Source: Bacillus sp. SG-1
GTDB lineage: Bacteria > Bacillota > Bacilli > Bacillales > Bacillaceae_B
Direction: 5' to 3'
DNA: 64,000 nt
Assembly (NCBI RefSeq): GCF_000181495.1
Contig: NZ_ABCF01000005.1
Span: 38,720-102,719 of the forward strand
Below the pieces are notes generated by a model that was given only the letters and a program-made list of their open reading frames with translations, was not told where the DNA came from and did no database searches. Position numbers and translations under genes: made by a program. This document shows positions 9,230 to 17,051 of the stretch, in pieces (positions within the stretch are counted from its first letter, which is position 1; each line of letters opens with the position of its first letter).

Positions 9230-9344
9230 TTCGAACACACACCTTCATTTATATCATTGTAGCTTTAAGAATATCCAATTAACGTTATGTTTTCAAGAAA
9301 TGCCTTAAGAGACATCTTCTACAAAGCCTCCTTTTGTGCAATTC

Positions 9345-9379
9345 AACAAAATAAACACCCCCTTTTTAAGAAGGGAGTG
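9345..9379 (-). terminator. Intrinsic terminator downstream of the dimethylargininase-like gene
   Basis: On the minus strand CACTCCCTT pairs with AAGGGGGTG (one mismatch), followed by TTTATTTTG. Confidence 0.65.
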
Positions 9380-9455
9380 CGGAATTAAATACTCAATTAC
9401 AACTGTCAGCTGGTCGTGAATTGGATAGAGGTGAATAGGAACCTGCTCTTCGTTC

Positions 9456-10334
9456 TTAATGTCCCATGGCGTCGTGGTTGATTTCCCTTAAAATAGGAAG
9501 AGAACAGCAACGGAAGGACCCCCCTGACTTAATGATTTCAGTAATATCGACTTCTAAAACGTTATAGCCCCTGTCGCGGAGTTGTTTATTCACCTCTTTG
9601 TTAACCGGCAGACTGAAAACCTTCTTGTTTCCAATGGAAAGCACATTGGTTCCGAGGGTGAATTGTTCGTCTTTGGTTACCTCTATTAATTCGTAGCGGG
9701 AGCTGAAAAATTCAATGTCCTCTTCTGTCATGGCATCGCGGAAGATGATAGCCTCTGTCGGTGAGATGACATTGAAGACACAATCCAAATGCAGATACTC
9801 TTCCTTGAATTTGATTCCCTTTACATCGAAGTTTGGAAGGAGGCTTTGCAAATGGTCGACGGAATCTTGTGTTGTTCTGTCACTAAGTCCGATATAGATG
9901 GTGTTTCGGTCGATGATGACATCCCCACCTTCAATCTTGTCTTCAGCTAAATTGTAATAAGACAATTCTTCATCGTCGAGCCATTGCTTCAAGACTTCTT
10001 CTTCGCCTTTTCTCGCCTGGCTGGCCATTCTGGCGACAAAGACTGTCTGCCCAAGAGTGAAGCCGATATCACGGGTAAATACCTGCTCATGATATTTTTT
10101 ATGATAAGGTAATAGCGCAACTTCTACTCCGTTTTCCCTCAATGTTTTGACAAACTCACCATGCTGTTCGACGGCTTTTTCTATATGTATGCCTTCATCC
10201 TTGAACTTTTTCTGCGTCTCATTGATGACATCCCTGATCGTCATATAGTGCGGCTCACAAAGAATGACTCGCTTCAGGGTGTCATATTCGCTGTTGCAAA
10301 AGGTTCTGTATGTCTCTTGAGAATCTGTACTCAT
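9456..10334 (-). CDS. Dimethylarginine dimethylaminohydrolase/arginine deiminase-family hydrolase (YkgA-like)
   Basis: 292 residues of the guanidino-group-modifying superfamily. Visible catalytic elements are FTRDIGFTLG, EGGDVI, HLDCVFN with the active-site His, and the nucleophilic Cys in GGSFRCCSLP near the C-terminus. The family hydrolyses the guanidino carbon of arginine derivatives; the B. subtilis homologue YkgA is annotated as dimethylargininase. Whether the natural substrate is methylarginine, arginine or another guanidine is not clear. ATG 10334 follows GAGGAGA by 7 nt, and the longer reading to 10352 starts within that ribosome binding site. Monocistronic. Confidence 0.82.
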   Translation of the reverse strand: MSTDSQETYRTFCNSEYDTLKRVILCEPHYMTIRDVINETQKKFKDEGIHIEKAVEQHGEFVKTLRENGVEVALLPYHKKYHEQVFTRDIGFTLGQTVFVARMASQARKGEEEVLKQWLDDEELSYYNLAEDKIEGGDVIIDRNTIYIGLSDRTTQDSVDHLQSLLPNFDVKGIKFKEEYLHLDCVFNVISPTEAIIFRDAMTEEDIEFFSSRYELIEVTKDEQFTLGTNVLSIGNKKVFSLPVNKEVNKQLRDRGYNVLEVDITEIIKSGGSFRCCSLPILREINHDAMGH

Positions 10335-10411
10335 AAGAACTCTCCTCATCAATCAAGTTATCTTTAGGATAAACAGTTCGAGCCGATAATATTTACCTTT
10401 TTCAGTTGTCT

Positions 10412-10462
10412 TTAACGCTTTAACGCGCTAAGAGGGACAGTCCCTTTTAGTGGGCTAAAGGG
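10412..10462. repeat. Bacillaceae palindrome around GGGACAGTCCC, copy 1
   Basis: CTAAGAGGGACAGTCCCTTTTAG with outer CTTTA and TAAAG arms. It is a worn relative of the better preserved palindrome at 45377-45421. Confidence 0.6.
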
Positions 10463-10644
10463 TTACTTTAAAGAGGAAAAATAATTTCGATTAGGCAGCT
10501 GAATAGTAAATAGAGCTGGAAATGATTTTCAAGAGTGCTCAAGGTATAAAAGGATGAATTAATTTGTGATATAGTATGTATAACATGAAACCGTAAGTTT
10601 TCTGCTTGTGGTTTTATTTCATAATAGAGAGTGAGAGGTTTATT

Positions 10645-11283
10645 ATGTTAATGACCGAAAATCAATTCATGATTCAAAAACTTCAGGAGTTGTTCAAAGG
10701 GACTTCTGGAGATATAGATACAGATATTATTAAAGCACAACAGTATATGGATGGGATCAAAAGCCTGATTGAAATCTGCGGCGATGACCCAAACCGTGAT
10801 GGCCTTCAGGAAACACCGTTCCGAGTGCTGAAAGCTTTCATGGAATACACAGAAGGTTATCGGGAAGACCCGAAAGCGCACCTTGAGAAAGTATTCGATG
10901 TTCAGCATAAAGAGCTGGTGATGGTGAAAGATATCGAGTTCTATTCCATGTGCGAACATCATTTTGCGCCATTCTTTGGTGTAGCCCATGTCGGCTATAT
11001 CCCTGACAAGAAGATTACAGGGTTATCCAAAATCGGCCGCATGGTTGAAGGGTACGCCAAGCGTTTTCAGGTTCAGGAAAGGCTGACGAATGAAATTGCC
11101 CAAGCTGTTGAAGATATTCTAGAACCTCAAGGCGCGATGGTTGTTATTGAAGCAAAACATATGTGTATGTGCGGCCGTGGCATCAAGAAATCGAATGCCT
11201 CCACGACAACGACAGCAGTCAGGGGATTGTATGCTGATAAAGCAGATGCAAGAATGGAATTTCTAACCCTTCTAAATAGATAA
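10645..11283 (+). CDS. folE: GTP cyclohydrolase I (FolE)
   Basis: 212 residues, normal length. It converts GTP to 7,8-dihydroneopterin triphosphate, the first step of folate (and pterin) synthesis, as a homodecamer in the cytosol. The zinc ligands are in SMCEHHF (Cys103, His106) and MCMCGRG; the family loops CGDDPNRDGLQETP, KITGLSKIGR and QERLTNEIA are all present. ATG 10645 is preceded by GTGAGAGG; upstream in-frame starts have no ribosome binding site. An SDR gene follows after 23 nt, probably in the same transcript. Confidence 0.95.
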   Translation: MLMTENQFMIQKLQELFKGTSGDIDTDIIKAQQYMDGIKSLIEICGDDPNRDGLQETPFRVLKAFMEYTEGYREDPKAHLEKVFDVQHKELVMVKDIEFYSMCEHHFAPFFGVAHVGYIPDKKITGLSKIGRMVEGYAKRFQVQERLTNEIAQAVEDILEPQGAMVVIEAKHMCMCGRGIKKSNASTTTTAVRGLYADKADARMEFLTLLNR

Positions 11284-11306
11284 AGTCGATAGTGCAGGTG
11301 AGAAAA

Positions 11307-12074
11307 ATGAGACATGCAGTGATCACTGCCGGTTCCAAAGGGCTTGGAAAAAAGGTAACAGAGCATTTTCTCAATAAAGGTTGTTCGGTCACGGTCAATT
11401 ACAGAAGTGACTTTGAGAGGGTCGAACAATTAAAGCAGGAGTGGGCTCCTTATCTTGACCAGCTCCTATTTGTTCAAGGTGATATCACCAGAAAAGAAGA
11501 TATCGTCAACATTATCCAGCAGACGATGAACCGATTTGGCCGTATTGATTATCTGATCAATAATGCCGGTCCGTATATTTTTGAGCGCAAGAAGCTGATC
11601 GACTATGACGATGCGGAGTGGGAGGAGATGATCAACGGTAATTTGACAGCTGTTTTTCACTTCTTGAAATTGACCATTCCGATCATGAGAAAACAAAAAT
11701 TCGGCCGGGTCGTTAATTATGGCTTCCAGGATGCTGAGCACTCTCCTGGCTGGATATACCGCTCAGCTTTCAGTGCAGCAAAGGTTGGTTTGGTTTCTTT
11801 AACGAGATCCATTGCATTGGAAGAAGCTGAACACGGTATAACGGCCAACATGATTTGCCCTGGAGATATCAGGGGGGAGATGAAAGAGTCATCCATCGAA
11901 GAGGCAAGAGGGATTAGGGATGACCGGACCCCGATTGGAAGATCAGGTACAGGCGAGGACATTTCCCGTCTTATCGGGTTTATATGCGATGAGAACTCTG
12001 ATCTCATCACTGGGAGTATCATCTCCGCTTCTGGCGGAATAAATGTTGTGAACCGAAATGGTGTTATTCTCTAA
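11307..12074 (+). CDS. SDR-family protein with replaced catalytic Ser and Tyr
   Basis: 255 residues with a Rossmann fold of the short-chain dehydrogenase/reductase type: the nucleotide loop TAGSKGLGKK, NNAG at about residue 86 and the C-terminal GSIISASGG. The catalytic Ser-Tyr-Lys set is unusual. Where YxxxK is expected the protein reads SAFSAAK, with Phe instead of Tyr, and where the Ser strand is expected it reads VVNYGFQDAEH. The lysine is kept. It may bind cofactor without classical reductase chemistry, or use other residues. Position directly after folE suggests a pterin or folate link; that is inference. ATG 11307 lies 5 nt after AGGTGAG. Confidence 0.75.
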   Translation: MRHAVITAGSKGLGKKVTEHFLNKGCSVTVNYRSDFERVEQLKQEWAPYLDQLLFVQGDITRKEDIVNIIQQTMNRFGRIDYLINNAGPYIFERKKLIDYDDAEWEEMINGNLTAVFHFLKLTIPIMRKQKFGRVVNYGFQDAEHSPGWIYRSAFSAAKVGLVSLTRSIALEEAEHGITANMICPGDIRGEMKESSIEEARGIRDDRTPIGRSGTGEDISRLIGFICDENSDLITGSIISASGGINVVNRNGVIL

Positions 12075-12082
12075 TGAAATGA

Positions 12083-12117
12083 AAAATCCTGCATCCAATG
12101 TGATGCAGGGTTTTTTA
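12083..12117. terminator. Bidirectional terminator between the folE operon and the LysM gene
   Basis: CCTGCATC (12088-12095) with GATGCAGG (12102-12109), T run on the plus side and an A run before the stem, so it can serve both convergent genes. Confidence 0.85.
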
Positions 12118-12119
12118 TA

Positions 12120-12665
12120 TTATCGGACTCTTACTTCGGAACCGATGGCAAGGCTGCGAGGATCGATATCAGGGTTTAAATCGTAAAGATCATCGAGAGT
12201 CAAATTGGCATGGAGGTTTGAAATGCTCCAGAGTGTCTCATCAGGTTTTACTGTATGGAAAACCTCTCGTGAGCTTGGGCTTACTTTTACATCTGAACCG
12301 ATGACAAGGCTATAAGGATCAACTTCAGGATTCAATTCATATAATTCTTCTAAGGTTAGTCCCGCATGGAGGTTGGCGATGCTCCAAAGGGTTTCTCCGG
12401 GAGTTACCGTGTGAAAAGTTTCATTAGGGTATTCAGGTTTATCGTGAAGCATGATTTCTGAACCGATTTCCAGGCTGCGGGCATCGAGACCGGGATTCCA
12501 ATCATATAAATTGTTTACTGACACATTATCATGGTTTTGTGCAATTCCCCATAAAGTGTCTCCCTTTTCAACTGTGACAGAGGTACCGGCAGCTGAAGCT
12601 GCACCTCCTCCAGCTATCATTCCTAAGGCTAAAGCAGGGGCTAAAATCTTTGAAGTTTTCTTCAT
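12120..12665 (-). CDS. Secreted protein with three LysM domains
   Basis: 181 residues. A signal peptide of about 26 residues (MKKTSKIL, hydrophobic core, ASAAG) is followed by three LysM modules at roughly 30-73, 85-127 and 138-181, each with a GDTLW- or ETLWS-type start and an NP-x-x-D core. LysM domains bind N-acetylglucosamine-containing polymers such as peptidoglycan. No catalytic domain follows, unlike most Bacillus LysM hydrolases, so it may be a wall-coating or spore-associated protein or a truncated hydrolase. Modules 2 and 3 are close copies. GGGAGGAG precedes ATG 12665. Confidence 0.85.
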   Translation of the reverse strand: MKKTSKILAPALALGMIAGGGAASAAGTSVTVEKGDTLWGIAQNHDNVSVNNLYDWNPGLDARSLEIGSEIMLHDKPEYPNETFHTVTPGETLWSIANLHAGLTLEELYELNPEVDPYSLVIGSDVKVSPSSREVFHTVKPDETLWSISNLHANLTLDDLYDLNPDIDPRSLAIGSEVRVR

Positions 12666-12811
12666 CTGTTTTCTCCTCCCTTTTTAGTCTTACAGTATTT
12701 ATCTTCCTGTTAAAAAAAGTCTCAAACATAATAAGGAGAAAAGCTTGTCCACGTTTAAGATATGGAAAAAGGAAAGAACCGCTGTGTGGACGGCGCCCTC
12801 CATTATTAGCA

Positions 12812-13705
12812 TCAAAATGTCAAAAAAGGCTTAGGAACACTGGAAGTATAATCAGGCCCGGTTCTTTCAGCATTATCACTAAGCAAAAGTGAAGAACAAG
12901 AGTCATCAAAGTCATAAGGAATGAACTGCTTGAAATCCACAGGGAAAATATCTGCATCTTGAAAGTGTCTATAAGGTTTGTCTATTTGCCTGAAATCGGA
13001 ATTTATTTGTTTTTGAATATCTTCTGTAATGACCTTGCCAATGTACCGTCCAAGATTAACCCCCTGGTCATTATCCGAAGGGAAATGGACTCCGGCATAT
13101 AGTCTTCCAACCGCATTATCATTGGCAATCTTACGCAATTTTCTTGTTTCACCTGGAAAGAAATAACTTAATACAGCTTCAGAACATCCCGACATAACGG
13201 CGTGACCAGAAGGATAAGTGGGAAAACGTGGAGTACATAGAAGCGTTTCAAGTGTTTCATCATATTGATCGGGTCTTGCGACATCCCAATCATATTTCAA
13301 GTGCCAGGCAATGATCATAGCATCATTTATCGCTCCGTGATAGATAGACAAGATTCTTGCTGCCTGAGTAGGTCCTACATTATAGGCATCAATCAAGCGA
13401 TCAATGACAGGAGTCCACTGCTTGGTAGGAACTCCCGTGCCATAATAAGTAGCTATTTCCTTTTGGGCGGGGGTTAGTGTTGTTAAAGTTCTTTGAACAA
13501 TTTTTAATTCCCTTTCGAAGTCAATTTGCTCCGGGTGTGTAATGGGAAGCTTCAGCTTTTTCCCTCTAGGATTAAAAAAGTTCCCCTTCTTGTCTGCTTG
13601 TAAAAAAAGTAAAGGCCAGGAACCTGCCAGAGGGGTGACAGGATCTGCAGGGGGAAACTGTTCACCTGCATATGGGACCTCTGACCACTTTAGATAGTTC
13701 GACAT
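12812..13705 (-). CDS. Vanadium-haloperoxidase/PAP2-superfamily protein
   Basis: 297 residues. The phosphate/vanadate-binding pattern of the superfamily is complete: KYDWDVAR (Lys and Arg seven apart), YPSGHA (Ser-Gly-His) and RLYAGVH (Arg and His six apart). The spacing Lys-x6-Arg and Arg-x5-His is that of vanadium chloroperoxidases and acid phosphatases. No signal peptide is seen, so it is probably cytoplasmic. Whether it is a haloperoxidase or a phosphatase cannot be told from motifs. GGGAGGTGA lies just upstream of ATG 13705. It is divergent to dps. Confidence 0.75.
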   Translation of the reverse strand: MSNYLKWSEVPYAGEQFPPADPVTPLAGSWPLLFLQADKKGNFFNPRGKKLKLPITHPEQIDFERELKIVQRTLTTLTPAQKEIATYYGTGVPTKQWTPVIDRLIDAYNVGPTQAARILSIYHGAINDAMIIAWHLKYDWDVARPDQYDETLETLLCTPRFPTYPSGHAVMSGCSEAVLSYFFPGETRKLRKIANDNAVGRLYAGVHFPSDNDQGVNLGRYIGKVITEDIQKQINSDFRQIDKPYRHFQDADIFPVDFKQFIPYDFDDSCSSLLLSDNAERTGPDYTSSVPKPFLTF

Positions 13706-13902
13706 CTCTATTCACCTCCCTCGGTCTTTCTCCTTTATTTTATGTCTTGCACAGAAAAAGGGACTAGGCTATCACCCGCCACTTTATATTGGGCGGCAAG
13801 TAAGCTAAGGATTGAAAAAAATATTCATGAGTTAACGAATAAAACAGCCTTAAAACAAGGACAATAAAGGAGTGAATTTTTCCAGAAAAGAGGTCATAAG
13901 AT

Positions 13903-14607
13903 ATGCAACAGCATGATAACCAGGGATTCTCGCATGACGAATTCAAGCTTTCTAAAACAGGTTTTGATCCGAAAATGCCGGGACATCAAAATCAACATTC
14001 CAATGAAATGATTCTCAGACAAGAACCAAGAACAGCACGAAAAGAAGGGAGCGGTATCAGCCTTCCTTATGAAACCCGCCTGGAGATGGGGTTGATGCTT
14101 GATGAGCATCTTTGTGCTCTGAATGTGGCGCTTCATCAATATACAAAGCATCACTGGTTGACGGAAGGAGCTGAGTCATTTGGAAGTCTCCATCACATTC
14201 TGGATGAACATATCGATGTTACTGAAAAGCATATTGATGAGGTTGGCGAGAGGGTGGCAAGGCTGGGGGTCGTTCCAACTGCTCATCCTGTGACACAACA
14301 TGAAATTTCTTATATCAAACATGAAGTGGAAGGCCGTTATACAATGAGGGATTTCTTACGCAATGACCTGGAACATGAAATCAAAATCCAGGGCATGATG
14401 AGAAAGACCATTAAACGTGCTCATGAGCTGAATGACTTCGGAACGGTTCAGGTTCTGGAAGAAGTACTACTGAAGCGAGAAGACCTTGGCTATCACCTTT
14501 GGAGTCTTCTTGAAGATGATTCACTGGTTCGCGGTATGACGCATTTATTAGATGGCAATCAGGATATTGCTAATAATCGTCATTTGAATGATAATCTGCC
14601 GAATTAG
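13903..14607 (+). CDS. dps: Dps-family ferritin-like protein with N-terminal extension
   Basis: 234 residues; the four-helix Dps core covers about residues 55-205. It contains the ferroxidase-type pattern YTKHHWLTEG, SLHHILDEHIDV and KHIDEVGERV. Dps dodecamers oxidise and store iron and protect DNA during starvation and peroxide stress. Bacterial Dps proteins are usually 145-180 residues, so the ~50-residue polar N-terminal segment (Asn, Gln, His and Lys rich) and a C-terminal tail are extra; such tails can bind DNA. AAGAGGT precedes ATG 13903. CCGCC (13776) and GGCGG (13792) form a small inverted repeat in the upstream region. Confidence 0.82.
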   Translation: MQQHDNQGFSHDEFKLSKTGFDPKMPGHQNQHSNEMILRQEPRTARKEGSGISLPYETRLEMGLMLDEHLCALNVALHQYTKHHWLTEGAESFGSLHHILDEHIDVTEKHIDEVGERVARLGVVPTAHPVTQHEISYIKHEVEGRYTMRDFLRNDLEHEIKIQGMMRKTIKRAHELNDFGTVQVLEEVLLKREDLGYHLWSLLEDDSLVRGMTHLLDGNQDIANNRHLNDNLPN

Positions 14608-14655
14608 ACATGGAGTGCCATGAGATAGCTGTAAAGGTATAAACGTAACTCCAGA

Positions 14656-14693
14656 CCCAATAATGCTGATTTTCAGCAGTTATTGGGTTTTTA
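14656..14693 (+). terminator. Intrinsic terminator after dps
   Basis: CCCAATAATGCTG pairs with CAGCAGTTATTGGG, followed by TTTTTAG. Confidence 0.85.
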
Positions 14694-14844
14694 GTTTGCA
14701 CAAATTGTATACTTAAAGGAATTTTAAGAAGTGAATTTTTTAATATTTTAATATTCACCAAAACTAGACAGAATATTACAATCATTTCACTAGACTTAGG
14801 TCTTAAGTCCTTATATACTAAGATTAACAAGAGAATAGTAAATA

Positions 14845-14960
14845 AAGGCAACCTCTTCCGAAAGGAATTGGACGCAAAGCTAAAGGGGCTAACGTACATA
14901 AATACAATGCCAGCCAGTTGCAGAACAATGGACCCTTTAGATTTTGATAGGGCTTTTTTT
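14845..14960 (+). ncRNA. c-di-GMP-I (GEMM-I) riboswitch with terminator-type expression platform
   Basis: The conserved blocks are in order: GGCAACC, CCGAAAGG (GAAA tetraloop), GGACGCAAAGC, GGGGCTAAC, and CAATGCCAGCCAGTTGC closing the P1 helix. A T7 run (14954-14960) follows CCCT (14933) and AGGG (14949). CTAAAGGG (14880-14887), inside the aptamer, is exactly complementary to CCCTTTAG (14933-14940) at the base of the terminator. That gives mutually exclusive states: without ligand the aptamer strand can sequester the terminator; with c-di-GMP the terminator can form. I infer an OFF switch for the gene at 15006. Confidence 0.88.
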
Positions 14961-15005
14961 GTGCCTATCGATAAAGTATAAAAACTCTAAAGGAGAGATT
15001 ATTGG

Positions 15006-15704
15006 ATGAAGAAACTGTTTTCGATGTTAATCGCAAGTGCTATGTTTTTTGGATTAGGTTCTAATGCGTTAGCTAATGAAAATAAGGCTGAAGACCAGGC
15101 AAAAGCAATGGAAATGATTGAAAAAACAAATAGGGATATTGATAAAAAGATTGAAAAAGCGGTAGAAAAGGCTGATGAGCTTCAGGAAGAATATCTAATG
15201 GAAGTACGTGAAATCGAAGAAGGAAAAGAGATACTGGAACTCACCGAGGAACATGGAGAGGTTTTAATAGAGCTTGAAATGAACCGCCATGATGCAAAAA
15301 AATTCAAGAAGCTGGTAAAGAAATTGGCTAAGATTGATGAGAAAATTATTAAAGAAAGAGAAAAAATTGATCTGAAGATATCGGAATTAAATAATGAAAT
15401 AACTCTATTAACAACTCAATTAGTTGAAGCAGAAGACAAAGAGGAAAACAAATTAAATAAAAAGCTTGCTAAGCTGAGAGAAAAACTAAATAAAAAGAAT
15501 GAAGCGGCAGAAGAAAAGACTGCTAAATATACGGAAGACCTTGAAGATGTCATTGACAAGGTATTCAACGAAACATTGGAAATGTCAGCTGAGACAATAG
15601 AGAAAGCAGCAAAATTGGGTGTACAGGCAGAGTGTAGCTGGAAGCTTGTGCGTTTTGCTGACAGATGGGTTTGGATTGATCCACTTCGAGTGGTAGGCAT
15701 TTAA
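15006..15704 (+). CDS. Secreted coiled-coil protein under c-di-GMP riboswitch control
   Basis: 232 residues. A signal peptide (MKKLFSML, hydrophobic core, NALA-NE) of about 24 residues is followed by about 165 residues of highly charged Lys/Glu-rich helix with heptad character, then a compact end ECSWKLVRFADRWVWIDPL. I do not recognise a named domain. The long helix and export suggest a surface or extracellular protein. Genes downstream of c-di-GMP riboswitches often encode adhesion or matrix factors, so a biofilm role is a reasonable guess. AAAGGAGAG precedes ATG 15006. Confidence 0.8.
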   Translation: MKKLFSMLIASAMFFGLGSNALANENKAEDQAKAMEMIEKTNRDIDKKIEKAVEKADELQEEYLMEVREIEEGKEILELTEEHGEVLIELEMNRHDAKKFKKLVKKLAKIDEKIIKEREKIDLKISELNNEITLLTTQLVEAEDKEENKLNKKLAKLREKLNKKNEAAEEKTAKYTEDLEDVIDKVFNETLEMSAETIEKAAKLGVQAECSWKLVRFADRWVWIDPLRVVGI

Positions 15705-15741
15705 TTTTTAATGCTAAAAATACGGAATTTTAGTAAAATTT

Positions 15742-15777
15742 AGAACAAGTTTAAAAAGACTTGTTCTTATTTTCTTT
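15742..15777 (+). terminator. Terminator-like hairpin between the coiled-coil gene and the HD-GYP gene
   Basis: AGAACAAGT (15742-15750) with ACTTGTTCT (15759-15767), followed by TATTTTCTTT. The stem is perfect, so the HD-GYP gene may be only partly cotranscribed. Confidence 0.75.
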
Positions 15778-15793
15778 ATAAGTGGGTGTAAAG

Positions 15794-16726
15794 ATGGAAG
15801 GTTTGAAAATAGGTTCCAAAGAATCCTCACTTGAAAAGGTGGTTCTTGACCCGTTAGAACTAAGTTTAATATCACGTGGTCAAGGTGTTGAAGTCATAAC
15901 ACAGCGAATTGAAGCAGGCAGAATGGTGTATCTTTACCCGAGTGATAATCCTGATGCCTTTGAATTCTATTTTATCCTATCAGGGGAAATAACTTTTGAA
16001 GATCAAGGTGTTAACTGTACACTAGGAACCGAAGATTACTTTTCAGCAGAAGGGTTAAAAGAAACAATTTTCTTTAAAGTGATATCTGAAGTTAAATTGC
16101 TTTGTATTTTTACCGAGCAGACTTTTTTTCATATCAGTAAAGAGATTAACTCTTTATATGAAATTGCAAAACAAGTTGAGCTAAAAGATCGTTATACTTT
16201 CAAGCATAGTGATAGGGTTGCAAATTATTCAATGAGAATTGCAAAAAAACTCAAGCTAAATAGATCTCAATTGGATAATTTGAATATTGCAGCCAGCCTC
16301 CACGACATCGGAAAAATCAACGTCCCTGAAGAAATCCTCAACAAGCCAGGACGTCTGACAGATGAAGAGTTTGCCATCATCAAAAAGCATCCTGGGGATG
16401 GAGCGGAGATGATTAAGGGTACTTACTATGAAGAAATCCACCCAATTATCGAGCAGCACCATGAGAGGTTGAACGGGACCGGGTATCCTCAAGGATTAAA
16501 AGGTGATGAAATCTCTCTTGAAGCAAGAATCATTGCGGTCAGTGACACGTTTGATGCGATGACTGAAGACCGGGCATACCGGAAGGCTTTTAATGCCCAA
16601 TTTGCATTGGATGAGTTAAAAAAGCTCTCGGGTACCCATTATGACCCGCAAGTTGTGAAGGCTTTTGAAGAAGTGTTGATCGAAGAAGGCCTTGTAGGTA
16701 AACAAGACTCCGAAAATACTGGATAA
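15794..16726 (+). CDS. HD-GYP domain c-di-GMP phosphodiesterase with N-terminal cupin-like domain
   Basis: 310 residues. Residues ~1-110 look like a cupin-type sensor (FYFILSGEITFEDQG). The HD-GYP domain follows with HSDRV, the metal-binding ASLHDIGK, the conserved HHERLNGTGYPQGLKGD (HHE and GYP-equivalent) and SDTFDAMTEDRAYR. HD-GYP enzymes hydrolyse c-di-GMP to pGpG or GMP. Its placement two genes after a c-di-GMP riboswitch makes a local feedback loop likely. ATG 15794 is preceded by GTGGGTG. The in-frame GTG 15782 has no ribosome binding site. Confidence 0.9.
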   Translation: MEGLKIGSKESSLEKVVLDPLELSLISRGQGVEVITQRIEAGRMVYLYPSDNPDAFEFYFILSGEITFEDQGVNCTLGTEDYFSAEGLKETIFFKVISEVKLLCIFTEQTFFHISKEINSLYEIAKQVELKDRYTFKHSDRVANYSMRIAKKLKLNRSQLDNLNIAASLHDIGKINVPEEILNKPGRLTDEEFAIIKKHPGDGAEMIKGTYYEEIHPIIEQHHERLNGTGYPQGLKGDEISLEARIIAVSDTFDAMTEDRAYRKAFNAQFALDELKKLSGTHYDPQVVKAFEEVLIEEGLVGKQDSENTG

Positions 16727-16760
16727 AAAACCTGCTCCTCGAGAAGGAAGCAGGTTTTTT
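16727..16760 (+). terminator. Intrinsic terminator after the HD-GYP gene
   Basis: AACCTGCT and AGCAGGTT stem with a T6 run ending at 16760. Confidence 0.88.
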
Positions 16761-16869
16761 GCTTTTATGTCATCTATTAAATCCTTTTCTGCAGGGCCTA
16801 TTGCTTGGACTTCTTGGTTAAGGGTTTCTGGGTGGCAGGTGACTGGCAATAGTGCTGTGTAAGTAGCGG

Positions 16870-16990
16870 TCATTGATAGAATCGAGTAAGTTGTTGATAG
16901 AAATTCCAGACTTGATGATAGAACATCTAAAGCCGTCGATAGAATACCCAAACTCATCGTTAGAACCACAAGCCTTCAACGATAATGTCC
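16870..16990. repeat. Tandem array with 21-nt period (GATAGAA core)
   Basis: GATAGAA or a close variant starts at 16875, 16896, 16917, 16938, 16959 and 16981, that is every 21 nt (last step 22). The units share only the first ~7 bases. It sits between convergent genes and between two terminators (16760 and 17001). Because 21 is a multiple of 3, a short plus-strand frame shows a seven-residue repeat, but it has no ribosome binding site. Confidence 0.75.
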
Positions 16991-17000
16991 ATGAACCACC

Positions 17001-17028
17001 AAAAAGACTCCTGACATATGTCAGGAGC
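17001..17028 (-). terminator. Terminator of the permease-lipoprotein operon
   Basis: On the minus strand GCTCCTGACAT pairs perfectly with ATGTCAGGAGT, followed by CTTTTTGG. Confidence 0.85.
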
Positions 17029-17051
17029 CTCTCTAAATTAATCGTCACTAC

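Noticed and set aside
13775..13797. CCGCC/GGCGG repeat upstream of dps as a PerR or Fur box
   Set aside because: It does not match the AT-rich PerR or Fur consensus.
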